From: Mycolicibacterium fluoranthenivorans
GTDB lineage: Bacteria; Actinomycetota; Actinomycetes; Mycobacteriales; Mycobacteriaceae
Assembly: GCF_011758805.1 (NCBI RefSeq)
Contig: NZ_JAANOW010000003.1
Coordinates: forward strand, 589,472-653,471
Direction of reading: 5' to 3'
DNA length: 64,000 nt
Positions 51,921 through 61,870 of the stretch are shown in pieces; the stretch's first letter is position 1, and the number at the start of each line of letters is the position of its first letter. The translations under genes were made by a program, and so were the position numbers. A model generated the notes under the pieces. That model was given only the letters and a program-made list of their open reading frames with translations, had not been told where the DNA came from and did not search any database.

Positions 51921-52720
51921 CTCTCTACCGTAGGCGACGGACCCCCGGCTTCGTAGCCGCGTTCCGAAGTCGCCCCAGAAACCGACTTTTCCCCGTCGTT
52001 TCGCTCGCCCCTGACCTCGAGAGCCACTTCGTCGTCGATCAGCGGCTGCGGGAAACGCCGCCAGCGGTCACCGCCCGGCTGCGACAACCACACCGCGAAG
52101 GCCAGCGCCGCGTCCAGGATCAGCGCCAGCGCGGTGACCATCAGGGCGCCCACCAGGGCGATGTGGAACTGCCGCACCTTGATGCCGTCGATCAGATACC
52201 GGCCCAGCCCGCCCAGGCTGGCGTACGCCGCGACGGTGGCGGTGGCTACGATCTGCAGGGTGGCGGTGCGCAGGCCGCTCAGGATCAGCGGCAGGGCGTT
52301 GGGTACCTCGACCCGCAACAGCACCTGGCGTTCGGTCATCCCCATGGACCGGGCCGCGTCGACGACGCTCGCGTCCACATTGGCGATACCCGCGTAGGTG
52401 CCGGCCAGCAGCGGCGGAATGCCGAGCAGCATCAGCGCGACCGTGGGCGGGATCAGCCCGAGACCCCACAACAGCACCCCGAGCAGAAGCACACCGAGGG
52501 TGGGCAGGGCGCGCAGCGCGTTGACGCCGGTGACGACCAGGAAGGTGCCCCGGCCGGTATGCCCGATGAGCAGGCCGACCGGCACGGCGACGAGCACCGA
52601 GAACAGCACCGCGATCACCGTGTACTGCAGATGTTCTGCGATCCGGATGCCCAGCCCGGCATGACCGGACCAGTTCGCGGCGGTGAAGATGTAGGACAGC
52701 GCCTGCTGCAGGAAGTTCAC
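51917..52720 (-). CDS. proZ: Osmoprotectant ABC transporter permease
   Basis: The 267-residue protein has five to six membrane helices and the OpuC-type permease loop (VVDAARSMGMTERQVLLRVEVPNALPLILSG). It imports betaine-like compounds with ProX, ProV and ProW. The GTG at 52720 overlaps the proW stop. The cytoplasmic C-terminus is extended by about 45 residues (DDEVALEVRGERNDGEKS...), part of which is encoded by a short dispersed DNA motif. Confidence 0.88.
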   Translation of the reverse strand: MNFLQQALSYIFTAANWSGHAGLGIRIAEHLQYTVIAVLFSVLVAVPVGLLIGHTGRGTFLVVTGVNALRALPTLGVLLLGVLLWGLGLIPPTVALMLLGIPPLLAGTYAGIANVDASVVDAARSMGMTERQVLLRVEVPNALPLILSGLRTATLQIVATATVAAYASLGGLGRYLIDGIKVRQFHIALVGALMVTALALILDAALAFAVWLSQPGGDRWRRFPQPLIDDEVALEVRGERNDGEKSVSGATSERGYEAGGPSPTVER

Positions 52721-53373
52721 CGGGCACCTACCTTGGCGCTGGAGGCTTTGACCCACGGAGTCACGGCCCTGCCGGCCAACAGGATCAGCGCGTCGATCAC
52801 CACCGCCAGCACGAAGATCGCGATGATGCCCGCCATGATCTGCCCGCTCTTGTTAGCTTGATAGCCCTCGGTGAACCAGGTGCCCAGCCCGCCGATGCCG
52901 ATCACCGACCCGACGGACACCATCGAGATATTGGTCACCGCGACCACCCGGAGGCTGGCGATGAGTACGGGGATCGCCAGTGGCAGTTCCACTTTGACGA
53001 TGCGGACGAACGGCCGGTAGCCGATGGCGGTGGCCGCGTCCAGTACGTCGGCCGGAACCGCGTCCAGCGCCTCCGGCACGGCCCGCACCAGCAGCGCCGT
53101 GGTGTAGAGCGTGAGCGCGACCAGGACGTTGGCCTCGTCCAGGATGCGAGTCGGGATGATCAGCGGCAGCGCCACGAACAGGGCCAGGGACGGGATGGTG
53201 AAGATGATGCTGGCGATCACCGTGATGACCCGGCGCGGCACCGTGGTGCGCTGCACGAGCGCGCCGATCGGCACCGCGATGAGCAACCCCAGCACGATCG
53301 GCACCAGCGACAGTCGCAGGTGGATCAGCGTGAGCGCCCACGCCTTGTCCAGATGGGTCAGCAGATACGTCAC
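52717..53373 (-). CDS. proW: Osmoprotectant ABC transporter permease
   Basis: The 218-residue protein has several membrane helices and the permease loop VLDAATAIGYRPFVRIVKVELPLA. It pairs with ProZ to form the membrane channel. The gene overlaps proZ and starts 36 bases after proV. The small size matches OpuC-type permeases. Confidence 0.9.
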   Translation of the reverse strand: MTYLLTHLDKAWALTLIHLRLSLVPIVLGLLIAVPIGALVQRTTVPRRVITVIASIIFTIPSLALFVALPLIIPTRILDEANVLVALTLYTTALLVRAVPEALDAVPADVLDAATAIGYRPFVRIVKVELPLAIPVLIASLRVVAVTNISMVSVGSVIGIGGLGTWFTEGYQANKSGQIMAGIIAIFVLAVVIDALILLAGRAVTPWVKASSAKVGAR

Positions 53374-53409
53374 GTCTACCCGTTCGCTCCGCAGGCTTCG
53401 CTCATACCG

Positions 53410-54519
53410 CTACCCGACCTTCGGTACGCGACGCTGACGCTTGAGGGCCGCCAGCACATCGTCGGCCTCGATACCGCCCAGCAGCCGCCCTTCGTCGTCG
53501 ACGGCCACGCCCAGACCCGACGGGGAGGACAACGCGGCATCCAGCGCCAGCCGCAGCGACCCGTCCGGTCGGAAGAAGGACCCGCCGCCGATCGTGCTGT
53601 CGTACAACGCACTTCCGCGGCGGTGCACCTCGACACCTTCGGCGTTGATCCACGCGAAGGGCCGGCCGTCGGCGCGGATCACCAGCGCCCATTCATCGGG
53701 AGCCAGTTGCTGCGCATCGATCTCGGATTCGGCGACCTGACGGATGTCGTGTAGCGGCAGCCCGGTCGCCGCGAAGAACTGCAGGCCGCGGTAACCGCGG
53801 TCGGCCCCGACAAAGCCGGATACCAGCTCGTTGGCCGGATTCGACAGCACGAACGCCGGATCGGCGTACTGCTGCAGCACCCCGCCCCGGCCGAACACCG
53901 CCACCTTGTCCCCGAGCTTGACCGCCTCGTCGATATCGTGGGTGACGAACACGATGGTCTTACGCAATTCGCTTTGCAGCCGCAGGATTTCGGTCTGCAA
54001 CTCTTCACGTACGACCGGGTCGACGGCACTGAACGGCTCGTCCATCAGCAGGATGGGTGGGTCGGCGGCCAGCGCCCTGGCCACCCCCACCCGCTGCTGC
54101 TGACCGCCCGACAATTGCGCCGGATAGCGGCCGGCCAGCTTGGGGTCCAGCCCCACCCGTTCCAGCACCTCGAGAGCGGCTCTTCGTGCGGCACGGCGTG
54201 TTTCGCCTTTGAGTACGGGCACGGTGGCGACATTGTCGATGACCCGCTGATGTGGCATCAACCCGGCGCTCTGAATGACGTAGCCGATACCGAGGCGCAG
54301 CTTGACCGGATCGACTTTCGTCACGTCGTTCCCGTCGACGGTGAGCGTGCCCGACGTGGGTTCGATCATCCGGTTGATCATCCGCATCGACGTGGTCTTG
54401 CCGCAGCCCGACGGTCCGACGAACGCGGCAAGCGTGCCCTCGGGAATGTCGAGGGTGAGGTCGTCGACGGCGACGGTCCCATCCGGGTACGTCTTGGTGA
54501 CGTTGGTGAACGTGATCAT
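53410..54519 (-). CDS. proV: Osmoprotectant ABC transporter ATPase
   Basis: The 369-residue protein has Walker A GPSGCGKTTSMRM, signature LSGGQQQRVGVARAL, Walker B ILLMDEPFSAVDP and switch His FVTHDIDEA. A C-terminal region of about 120 residues (CBS-like) probably senses ionic strength, as in other betaine transporters. Confidence 0.92.
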   Translation of the reverse strand: MITFTNVTKTYPDGTVAVDDLTLDIPEGTLAAFVGPSGCGKTTSMRMINRMIEPTSGTLTVDGNDVTKVDPVKLRLGIGYVIQSAGLMPHQRVIDNVATVPVLKGETRRAARRAALEVLERVGLDPKLAGRYPAQLSGGQQQRVGVARALAADPPILLMDEPFSAVDPVVREELQTEILRLQSELRKTIVFVTHDIDEAVKLGDKVAVFGRGGVLQQYADPAFVLSNPANELVSGFVGADRGYRGLQFFAATGLPLHDIRQVAESEIDAQQLAPDEWALVIRADGRPFAWINAEGVEVHRRGSALYDSTIGGGSFFRPDGSLRLALDAALSSPSGLGVAVDDEGRLLGGIEADDVLAALKRQRRVPKVG

Positions 54520-54526
54520 CGGCTAC

Positions 54527-55468
54527 TCACTTACCGGGAAGGGGTTTGTCGAAACCGTTGTCCTTGATCCACTTTTCGGCCGCTTCCTCGGGGTCCACAC
54601 CCTTGTTCCCCTCGACCGAGGTGTTGAGCGCGATCAGCGCCTCGGTGGACAATTTCGCGCTGACGGCGTCGAGCACGCTCTTGAGCGGAGTGGACAGTTT
54701 CGCAGAAGCGACCAGTGGCACCACGTTTGCGGCAAGGAAGACGCTCTTGGTGTCGTCGAGGACGACGAGCTTGTCCTTCTCGATGGCCGGCGAGGTGCTG
54801 AAGATGTTCGCGGCGGTGACAGCGCCGCTGTTCAGCGCCTGTACCGTCGCGGGGCCACCACCGTCACTGATCGCCACGAAGTTGGCCGGTGAGATGTTCA
54901 GGCCGTACTTCTGTTGTAGGCCCACCAGACCGGTCTGCCGTGTCTGAAACTCCGATGGTGCGCCGACTTTCACCTCCGCCGAGTGCGCCGCCAGATCCGC
55001 GATGGATTTCAGATTCCACTTCTTGGCGACGGCTTCGGACACCGCGAGGGTGTCCTTGTCCTCGGCGGGCGACGGATACAGGATGGACAGGTCGCCCGGG
55101 ACCGCCTTGAGCAGGGCCAGGAGCACCGCGTCAGACGTCGTGGCCACGCTGCCGGCGTCGAAGTACTGCAAGAGGTTCCCGGTGTACTCGGGGATCAAGT
55201 CGATGGAATGATCCTGCACGGCAGGGATATAGGTTTCCCGGCTGCCGATGCCGAACTGCCGTTTGATGGTGAAACCGTTGGCCTCCAACGCCTGCGCATA
55301 GATCTCGGCGATGATCTTGGACTCGGTGAAATCCGCCGAGCCGATGGTGAGCGATTTCAGGTCACCGGACACCTCGCCGCCGCCGAGCGGGTTGGCACTC
55401 CCACACCCCGCGCTCACGAGCGCGAGCAACGCTGTGATGACGATCAAGAATGTACGTCTGCAGCGCAT
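54527..55468 (-). CDS. proX: Osmoprotectant-binding lipoprotein
   Basis: The 313-residue protein has a lipoprotein signal (lipobox VSAGC, Cys about residue 22) and an OpuAC-type binding domain (TIGSADFTESKIIAEIYAQALE, DLIPEYTGNLLQYFD). It leads the operon proX-proV-proW-proZ, transcribed leftward. The ATG at 55468 begins MRCRRTFLIV. Confidence 0.9.
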   Translation of the reverse strand: MRCRRTFLIVITALLALVSAGCGSANPLGGGEVSGDLKSLTIGSADFTESKIIAEIYAQALEANGFTIKRQFGIGSRETYIPAVQDHSIDLIPEYTGNLLQYFDAGSVATTSDAVLLALLKAVPGDLSILYPSPAEDKDTLAVSEAVAKKWNLKSIADLAAHSAEVKVGAPSEFQTRQTGLVGLQQKYGLNISPANFVAISDGGGPATVQALNSGAVTAANIFSTSPAIEKDKLVVLDDTKSVFLAANVVPLVASAKLSTPLKSVLDAVSAKLSTEALIALNTSVEGNKGVDPEEAAEKWIKDNGFDKPLPGK

Positions 55469-55587
55469 ACCGTCCCCTCGGCCAGGTGGCTGTTACCTCG
55501 ACAGTAACGGGCCGTCCCGCGACATGCCGGACTTTAGTTCACCGTGAGGGGGTTTGTAATCGCCCTGAAAGGGGCAAGATAAATACC

Positions 55588-55944
55588 ATGACGACCGACC
55601 CGCATGCGTTGCCCTCGGAGCCGGAGCAGCCGCTCGAGTCTTCGGGGAGATCGGACCCGCCGCCCCCACCGGAGGACGCGGTCAAGTTCACCCGGGCCGC
55701 CGCCCTGTGGTCGTCGCTGATCACCGGATTTCTCATCCTGATCGTGTTGCTGATCTTCATCGCGCAGAACACCGACTCCGGCACGTTCCACTTTCTGGGC
55801 TGGAACTGGACGCTGCCGCTCGGGGTGGCGCTGCTGCTGGCCGCGGTGTGCGGTGGGCTGCTCGCCGTGTTCGTCGGCGCTGCCCGGATCGTGCAACTGC
55901 GCATCGCCGCGCGCAAGAACCTGAAGGCGGCCAGGCGCCTCTAG
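55588..55944 (+). CDS. LapA/DUF1049-type membrane protein
   Basis: The 118-residue protein has a Pro/Glu-rich cytoplasmic start, two membrane helices joined by the QNTDSGTFHFLGWNWTLPLG loop typical of this family, and a basic amphipathic C-terminus. Members such as E. coli LapA act at the inner membrane in envelope assembly. The position next to proX matches Rv3760. Confidence 0.8.
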   Translation: MTTDPHALPSEPEQPLESSGRSDPPPPPEDAVKFTRAAALWSSLITGFLILIVLLIFIAQNTDSGTFHFLGWNWTLPLGVALLLAAVCGGLLAVFVGAARIVQLRIAARKNLKAARRL

Positions 55945-55959
55945 GTCTGGTCGTCGCGC

Positions 55960-56970
55960 CTAGATCAGCGTGAGGCCCTCGGCGATCAGCGGGGCCACGG
56001 CCTCGCCGACGCGTGATGGTGCGCCGCCCTCACGCGCGCGGAAGTCGATACCCGCGGCGATGATGGCCAGCTTGAAATAGGCCAGGGCCATGTAGAAGTT
56101 CCAGTTGTCCAGCTCCTGGCCGCTGGCCAGCGCGTAACGCTGGGCAAGACCGTCGGCCGACGGCAGCAGCGGTGACGTCCAGGCCGCCTGCATGCCGAGC
56201 ACGCCGTCGAAGTTCGGGTTGCGGTACACGCACATCAGCGCCGCGTCGGACAGCGGGTCACCCAGTGTGGAGAGCTCCCAGTCCAGCACCGCGCGCACCA
56301 CCGTCGGGTCCGAGTTGTCCAGGATGGTGTTGTCGATGCGGTAGTCGCCGTGCACTATGGCGGCCCGGCTGCCCGCCGGAATCCCTTCTGCCAGAGCCGA
56401 ATGCAACCGCTTCACATCGGTGTCCCGGGCATCGTCGGACAGCCGGACCAGGTCCCACTGCGAACCCCAGCGCCGCACCTGACGTTCCAGGTAACCCTCG
56501 GCCTTGCCGAAATCACCCAGTCCGACAGCCTGCGGGTCGACGGCGTGCAGGTCGGCCAGCACCTTGATCAGCGCGTCGACGCAACCCTCGATCACCTGGG
56601 CGTCGCCGAGCTCCTCGAGCTCGGAAGCGCTGCGCACCACCCGGCCGTCAACGTTCTCGACCATCTGGAACGGCGCACCCAGCACGGAGTCGTCATTGCG
56701 CATGGTGACCGCACGGGCGACCGGGACCGGGGTATCGGCCAAGGCCGCCACCACCTTGTACTCGCGCGCCATATCGTGCGCCGACGGCGTCAGCCCGTGC
56801 AGCGGCGGACGGCGCAGCACCCAGGTCGATGCCTCGTCGAACACCCGGAAGGTCAGGTTGGAGCGGCCGCCGGAAATCAGCTCGGCGCGCAGTTCACCGG
56901 AACGGGCGATCCCCTCCGTGCGCAGATGCGCATCCAGGGCGACGAGGTCGAGGCCTTCAAGGTTGGTCAC
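55960..56970 (-). CDS. Phosphotransferase-family protein (FadE36-like)
   Basis: The 336-residue protein has the aminoglycoside-phosphotransferase/choline-kinase fold: VHGDYRIDNTI (catalytic Asp) and VLDWELSTLGDP (metal Asp). It aligns in context with Rv3761c, named FadE36 although such proteins are kinases by motif, often acting on acyl or hydroxyacyl substrates. The ATG at 56970 gives the full N-lobe (ISGGRSNLTFRV). Confidence 0.85.
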   Translation of the reverse strand: MTNLEGLDLVALDAHLRTEGIARSGELRAELISGGRSNLTFRVFDEASTWVLRRPPLHGLTPSAHDMAREYKVVAALADTPVPVARAVTMRNDDSVLGAPFQMVENVDGRVVRSASELEELGDAQVIEGCVDALIKVLADLHAVDPQAVGLGDFGKAEGYLERQVRRWGSQWDLVRLSDDARDTDVKRLHSALAEGIPAGSRAAIVHGDYRIDNTILDNSDPTVVRAVLDWELSTLGDPLSDAALMCVYRNPNFDGVLGMQAAWTSPLLPSADGLAQRYALASGQELDNWNFYMALAYFKLAIIAAGIDFRAREGGAPSRVGEAVAPLIAEGLTLI

Positions 56971-56992
56971 GGGAACTGTTTACCACCCCGCC

Positions 56993-57622
56993 TCACGGCT
57001 CCTCGCGCGAGCGCTCGTCGACAAAGTTTCGGGGCAGCAGATCCCATACGTGTTCGGTCCCGTTCACCGAGGCGACGGCCAGCTTGCCGCTGCGCGAGGA
57101 CAGCAGCCGGGTCACCGAGGCGTAGTCCACGTGGAACGACAGCAGCCGCTCGGTGCCGAGGATGTGATGCAACAGGACGTTGATGACACCGCCGTGACCG
57201 AATACCGCGACGGTGTCCTCGTGGTCGGCGGCGGCCACCACATCGTCCACCGCGGCCACCACCCGCTCCAGGAATGCCTTTTCGTCGACGCTGCTGGGCA
57301 GATGTCCGGAGATCAGCCTGGCCAGTTCCGCCGGGTTCTCCTTGGCGATCTGCTCGATCGGCACGTAGTGCGTCATGTCCCGGTCGTACTCGGCGAGCCG
57401 ATCATCGATGTCGATCGGCAGGCCTAGCGCCTCGGCCAGCGGGCCGCCGGTCTGCACTGCCCGACGCTGCGGGCTGCTCACCAGGCGGGTGATCGGGAAG
57501 CGGGCCAGCGCCTCGGGCAGGCGCGCAGCCTGGGCGAGCCCCTCGGCGGACAGATCGGGATCGGAACCCTGACCGGGCTCGCTGCGCAGAGGTAACGCAT
57601 GTCGGACCAGAAGCAGTTGCAC
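56993..57622 (-). CDS. Histidine phosphatase-family protein
   Basis: The 209-residue protein begins VQLLLVRHALPL, carrying the RHG-type phospho-acceptor motif as RHA, with SSPQRRAVQT and the second His in VFGHGGVIN. The Gly of the usual RHGE is replaced by Ala, known in some members. The GTG at 57622 is chosen; a divergent gene starts 18 bases away. Confidence 0.82.
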   Translation of the reverse strand: MQLLLVRHALPLRSEPGQGSDPDLSAEGLAQAARLPEALARFPITRLVSSPQRRAVQTGGPLAEALGLPIDIDDRLAEYDRDMTHYVPIEQIAKENPAELARLISGHLPSSVDEKAFLERVVAAVDDVVAAADHEDTVAVFGHGGVINVLLHHILGTERLLSFHVDYASVTRLLSSRSGKLAVASVNGTEHVWDLLPRNFVDERSREEP

Positions 57623-57640
57623 CGTGACACCATATGGCCC

Positions 57641-58717
57641 GTGCGTGCCTTCGCCTGCCCGGTGTGTGACAGCTTCGTCGCGTTCGAGGCCGACCACTGC
57701 ACCGAATGTCAGACTGCGCTGGGGCTGCACCTGCCCTCGCGAAACATGCTGGCCCTCGATGAGGGTGCGGCACTGCACGCGGGCAGCCGATGGATCCGGT
57801 GCAACCAGCACCGGACCCTGGCGTGCAATTGGCTGACCCCCGAGGCACAGGACCCAGGTTCGCCGGCCGGGCACCGCGGCCGCTGCCTCGCCGGATCACT
57901 GATCCGGCGGGAACCCCCCGCCGATGACACCCTGGCGCGGGAGAAGCTGATCCCCACCACCGTGGCGTTGCGCCGGCTGGTGTTTCAGCTCGCGGACATC
58001 GGGTTGCCCATCGAGCCGTACTGGCACGTCGACGGCGGCCTGGCGTTCGATCTGTTGTCCAGTCGCAGCACCGGTGAGAAGGTGATCATCGGCCACGCCC
58101 GCGGGGTGATCACCATCGACGTGGTCGAATCACTGGACGACTATCGAGAATCGCTGCGGGTGCGCCTGGGTGAGCCGTACCGCACCATGCTCGGCCATTT
58201 CCGGCATGAGGTCGGCCACTACTACCAGAACGTGCTCGTCGAAACCGGCACCGGCGCTGACACCTACCTCGAAGAGTGCCGTCGGCTGTTCGGCGATGAG
58301 CGAGCCGGCTACAGCGAGGCGATCGACCGGCACTACACACTGGGCGCCCCGGCGGGCTGGGAGGCGACGTTCATCTCCGAATACGCCACCATGCACCCGT
58401 GGGAGGACTTCGCGGAGTGCTTCGCGCACTATCTGCATATCGCCGACACCATGGACACCGCACGGGAAGCCGGCATGGTGCTACACGCCGACCGGGTGCG
58501 GTTCAATGCGCCGCGCGACATCGTGGCGCTGGAATGCTACGACGACGAACCGATCGAACGGATGTTGTTCGACTGGAAGTGGATGTCGCTGTTCTTCAAC
58601 CGGGTGAACACCGCGATGGGCAAGAACCCGTTGTATCCCTTCGAGATTCCGGAGCCGGTGGTTCAGAAGCTCGGATTCGTGCACAAGGTCATCCGCGATA
58701 CGGCCAGGAGGCGATGA
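57641..58717 (+). CDS. Putative zinc-binding metallopeptidase
   Basis: The 358-residue protein begins VRAFACPVCDSF with a zinc ribbon (CPVC and CTECQTALG), then a large domain with the protease site RHEVGHYYQ (HExxH) and a downstream Glu-containing helix (EDFAECFAHYLH). It fits the bacterial Mx-type putative peptidase family. The GTG at 57641 is preferred because family members begin at this point; an ATG at 57599 would overlap the divergent gene. Confidence 0.85.
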   Translation: MRAFACPVCDSFVAFEADHCTECQTALGLHLPSRNMLALDEGAALHAGSRWIRCNQHRTLACNWLTPEAQDPGSPAGHRGRCLAGSLIRREPPADDTLAREKLIPTTVALRRLVFQLADIGLPIEPYWHVDGGLAFDLLSSRSTGEKVIIGHARGVITIDVVESLDDYRESLRVRLGEPYRTMLGHFRHEVGHYYQNVLVETGTGADTYLEECRRLFGDERAGYSEAIDRHYTLGAPAGWEATFISEYATMHPWEDFAECFAHYLHIADTMDTAREAGMVLHADRVRFNAPRDIVALECYDDEPIERMLFDWKWMSLFFNRVNTAMGKNPLYPFEIPEPVVQKLGFVHKVIRDTARRR

Positions 58718-59475
58718 TGGGCTACGCCGACGAACTCTTCGATCTCACCGGCAAGGTGGTGCTGATCACCGGGGGCAGCCGCGGGCTGGGCCGGGAGATG
58801 GCGTTCGCCGCCGCACGGTGCGGGGCCGACCTGGTGATCGCCAGCCGCAATCTCGACGCGTGCGTCGCCGTCGCCGAAGAGATCACCGCGACCACCGGCC
58901 GGGCCGCGCTGGCCCATCAGGTGCACGTCGGGCGATGGGATCAGTTGGAGCCCTTGGTGGATGCCACCTACGCACGGTTCGGCAAGGTCGACGTGCTGGT
59001 CAACAACGCAGGCATGTCGCCGCTGTATGAATCGCTGACCTCGGTGAGCGAGCAGTTGTTCGACGCGGTGGTGAATCTGAACTTCAAGGGGCCGTTCCGG
59101 TTGACCGCCCTGATAGGCGAGCGCATGGTGGCCGATGGCGGCGGCTCGATCGTCAACGTGAGTTCGTCGGGATCGCTGCGCCCGGATGCGCACATGCTGC
59201 CCTACGCCGCCGCGAAAGCCGGATTGAACGTGCTGACCGAGGGTTTCGCGAAGGCGTTCGGTCCGACGGTGCGGGTCAATACGCTGATGGCCGGCCCGTT
59301 CCTCACCGATGTCAGCAAGGCCTGGTCATTCGGGGAGGGAAATCCGTTCGCCCACTTCCCACTGCAGCGGGCCGGCGATCCACCCGAGATCGTCGGCGCG
59401 GCACTGTTTCTCATGTCGAACGCGTCCAGCTTCACCACCGGATCGATCCTGCGGGTCGACGGGGGCCTGCCTTAG
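58717..59475 (+). CDS. Short-chain dehydrogenase/reductase
   Basis: The 252-residue protein has the NAD(P) motif TGGSRGLGRE, NNAG, the catalytic Ser in VNVSSSGSL and Tyr-x3-Lys in PYAAAKAG, where Tyr and Lys are present in the order YAAAK. A SDR ending of GSILRVDGGLP follows. AGGAGG lies five bases before the ATG at 58717. It overlaps the peptidase stop, and the substrate is unknown. Confidence 0.88.
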   Translation: MGYADELFDLTGKVVLITGGSRGLGREMAFAAARCGADLVIASRNLDACVAVAEEITATTGRAALAHQVHVGRWDQLEPLVDATYARFGKVDVLVNNAGMSPLYESLTSVSEQLFDAVVNLNFKGPFRLTALIGERMVADGGGSIVNVSSSGSLRPDAHMLPYAAAKAGLNVLTEGFAKAFGPTVRVNTLMAGPFLTDVSKAWSFGEGNPFAHFPLQRAGDPPEIVGAALFLMSNASSFTTGSILRVDGGLP

Positions 59476-60132
59476 GGCGTTGCGGGCCGGGACGTCGGTG
59501 AGGCGTTGGTGGGTATCGCACTCATGTCCGTCGCAATCGCAGCCAGTCGGTCCAGGAGGTCCTGTTCCGGGCTGTGCGGCGCGGCGGTATAGATGACCAG
59601 CACTTCGTGGTCGTCAGACGCTGGCACATGGAAGGTCTCGTAGTTGAGGCTGATCTGACCGATGAGATCGTGGTTGAATTTCTTTGGTCCGTACGTCTTC
59701 TCGTGGACGTGTTGGGTCCTCCACAGTCTGGCGAACGTCGGGTTCCCTGCGGCGAGCTCGCCGATGAGGTGCTTGAGTGCGGTGTCCCGGGGATGACGTC
59801 CGGCGGCCATCCGCAAGACGCCGACCGTGGTGCGCGCCGCATCGCGCCAGTCCGGGTGAATCTCAGGCGCTCGCGGATTGAGGAAGATCTGCCGGGCCAT
59901 ATTGCGTTGCGCTGCCGGCAGTTTCGGGAAATCAGCGATCAACGCAGCGGCCAATCCGTTCCAGGCGAGGACGTCGCTGCGGTCGTTCATGATCAGCGCG
60001 GGAGCATCCTGGATACCGTAAACCGCGTGGCGCAACGAAGGCCGCAGCGCATCTCGGCGGCGATGCTGCGGCGGCGACCATGGCGCGCCGCGCTCGCAGA
60101 TAGCGACCGAGTTCGTTGCTCTGTTGGCTCAC
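59472..60132 (-). pseudogene. MmyB-type regulator lacking its HTH (internal deletion and frameshift)
   Basis: A GTG at 60132 starts SQQSNELGRYLRARRA, the usual N-terminus of MmyB-like XRE regulators. Directly after it, in another frame, comes APWSPPQHRRRDALRPS and an intact MmyB ligand-binding domain (ALIMNDRSDVLAWNGLAAALI through about 59530). The roughly 60-residue HTH that should lie between is missing, so the protein cannot be made in one frame. It may have controlled the divergent MFS gene at 60245. Confidence 0.7.
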
Positions 60133-60244
60133 CGGTCCAGTATCGGGTGCACGGCACGGGTGGCGGCTGCTCAAGGTGGACCTGTCAGTCCCAGGGTATG
60201 GCGGTCTCTTCACCCAGACGGGCTCGAGTTCGACGATCGCTGTC

Positions 60245-61870
60245 ATGAGGGATCGATTCCAGCGAGACCATGACGCTGACCAGCCGACAACACCGCATGA
60301 CTACCGGTTCACGGTGGCGGCCGTCGGATTGGCCAGCATCATGCTGCCGTTCTCGGTGACGGGCGCCGCCGTCGTCTTGCCACAGTTGTCCGGCAGCCTG
60401 CACGCCTCGGTAACCGACGCCCAGTGGACGCTCAACACGTTCAACATCACCTTCGCGGCCCTTCCCCTGGCCGCGGGAACCGTGGCTGATCGCATTGGGC
60501 GGCGCCGGGTCCTGCTGCTCAGTATCGCGCTGGTGGGTCTCTCATCGGCACTCCTCACACTTGCGCCGTCGATGATGTTGGTCAACATCGCGCGGACCGT
60601 TCAGGGCTGCGGGGCGGCCGGCGTGTTGGCCGCCGGTGCGGCGATACTGGCGCACGCCACCGTGGGACGCCAGCGCCAGATCGCCTTTGGCGTCCTGGGT
60701 ACGTCTTTTGGAACGGGATTGGCGCTCGGTCCGATGGCAGCGGGCGCGTTAACCCAAACCTTGGGGTGGCGTTCGGTGTTCATGCTGGTGGCCGCGCTGT
60801 CGCTCCCAGCATGGGCCTGCGCGACCCGCGCGCCCGAATCCAACAATCCTGATCACCCCGGACTGGACTGGCCAGGTCTGCTGACGTTCACGGCGAGTCT
60901 GACCGCCTTGTCCGTGGCCTTCGTCGCAGCCGGTGCGCACGGCTGGACCCAGCCCACGACGCTCGCCTCATTCGGCGGCGCCGCCGCATTGTTGATCGGC
61001 TTCGCCTGGCTGGAACTGCACCAGGGGCCTCGCGCGATGTTCGACGTGCGGTTGTTCGGCAAACCAGCGTTCGTCGCGGTGGTGTGTCAACCGTTCACGG
61101 TGACCCTGGGCTTCGTGATCTTGCTGGTCTACCTTCCGGCCTACCTGCAAGGTGCCGGCGGACGTTCCGTCGCCGAAAGCGGGTTGCTCCTGTTACCGAT
61201 GACCGCTCCGGTGCTGATCCTGCCGTTGATTGCCGCATTCATCGCCGCGCGAACCTCCTTGCGCGCGGTGTTGACGGCGGCGTCGTTGCTGATCGCGATC
61301 GGGGCCGCAGCGCTGACCACCCTGACCGACCATGGTTCGTGGCTGCTGCTCGCTGTGCCGTTGTTGCCCTTCGGGATCGGTGTCGGTCTGGCGTTCGGGG
61401 TGATGGACAACGCTGCCGTCAGTACCGTCCCGGTAGCCAACTCCGGTGCTGCCGCGGGGATATTCAACACCATGCGCATCACCGGCGAATCGCTGGCCGT
61501 TTCGGCTGCGGCCGCACTGCTCACGACATTGACCGCCCGCCATCTCCGCACCTCCGGCATTGATGCCAGAACCATTGCAGGGCAAGCGATCCAAGGTCGC
61601 ATAGACGCCGCTAACCATATGATGACCGTCGACGGTGTGACGCACGCCTTCCACGCGGTGGGCCTTCTCCTGGCGGTGCTGTCGACAATCGGCGCCATCT
61701 TGACCTACGTGGCCCTGGCCCCGGAAACCACTGCGCTCGACCTCGATCTAGGGCGTGATGATGGCGAAACCCGGATCCGGGCGATCCAGGGCACCCAACA
61801 GCGTGGGCAACGCGTCGACAGCACCGCTGACCTCCACACCCGGCGAGCTCGTATCCCCGGCCACGAATGA
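60245..61870 (+). CDS. MFS transporter (DHA2-type), extended C-terminus
   Basis: The 541-residue protein has about 14 helices with MFS motif A (GTVADRIGRRRVLLL) and the drug-efflux motif C region (GTSFGTGLALGPMAAGAL). The substrate is likely a drug or small organic ion. The last about 40 residues (DDGETRIRAIQGTQ...) are hydrophilic and lie in the 123-base overlap with the convergent sulfatase gene, so the original end of the gene has probably been lost. The divergent partner is a broken regulator gene. Confidence 0.82.
   Translation: MRDRFQRDHDADQPTTPHDYRFTVAAVGLASIMLPFSVTGAAVVLPQLSGSLHASVTDAQWTLNTFNITFAALPLAAGTVADRIGRRRVLLLSIALVGLSSALLTLAPSMMLVNIARTVQGCGAAGVLAAGAAILAHATVGRQRQIAFGVLGTSFGTGLALGPMAAGALTQTLGWRSVFMLVAALSLPAWACATRAPESNNPDHPGLDWPGLLTFTASLTALSVAFVAAGAHGWTQPTTLASFGGAAALLIGFAWLELHQGPRAMFDVRLFGKPAFVAVVCQPFTVTLGFVILLVYLPAYLQGAGGRSVAESGLLLLPMTAPVLILPLIAAFIAARTSLRAVLTAASLLIAIGAAALTTLTDHGSWLLLAVPLLPFGIGVGLAFGVMDNAAVSTVPVANSGAAAGIFNTMRITGESLAVSAAAALLTTLTARHLRTSGIDARTIAGQAIQGRIDAANHMMTVDGVTHAFHAVGLLLAVLSTIGAILTYVALAPETTALDLDLGRDDGETRIRAIQGTQQRGQRVDSTADLHTRRARIPGHE

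Noticed and set aside
57599..57640. Earlier ATG for the zinc peptidase
   Set aside because: It would overlap the divergent phosphatase start, and family members begin at the CPVC zinc ribbon just after 57641.
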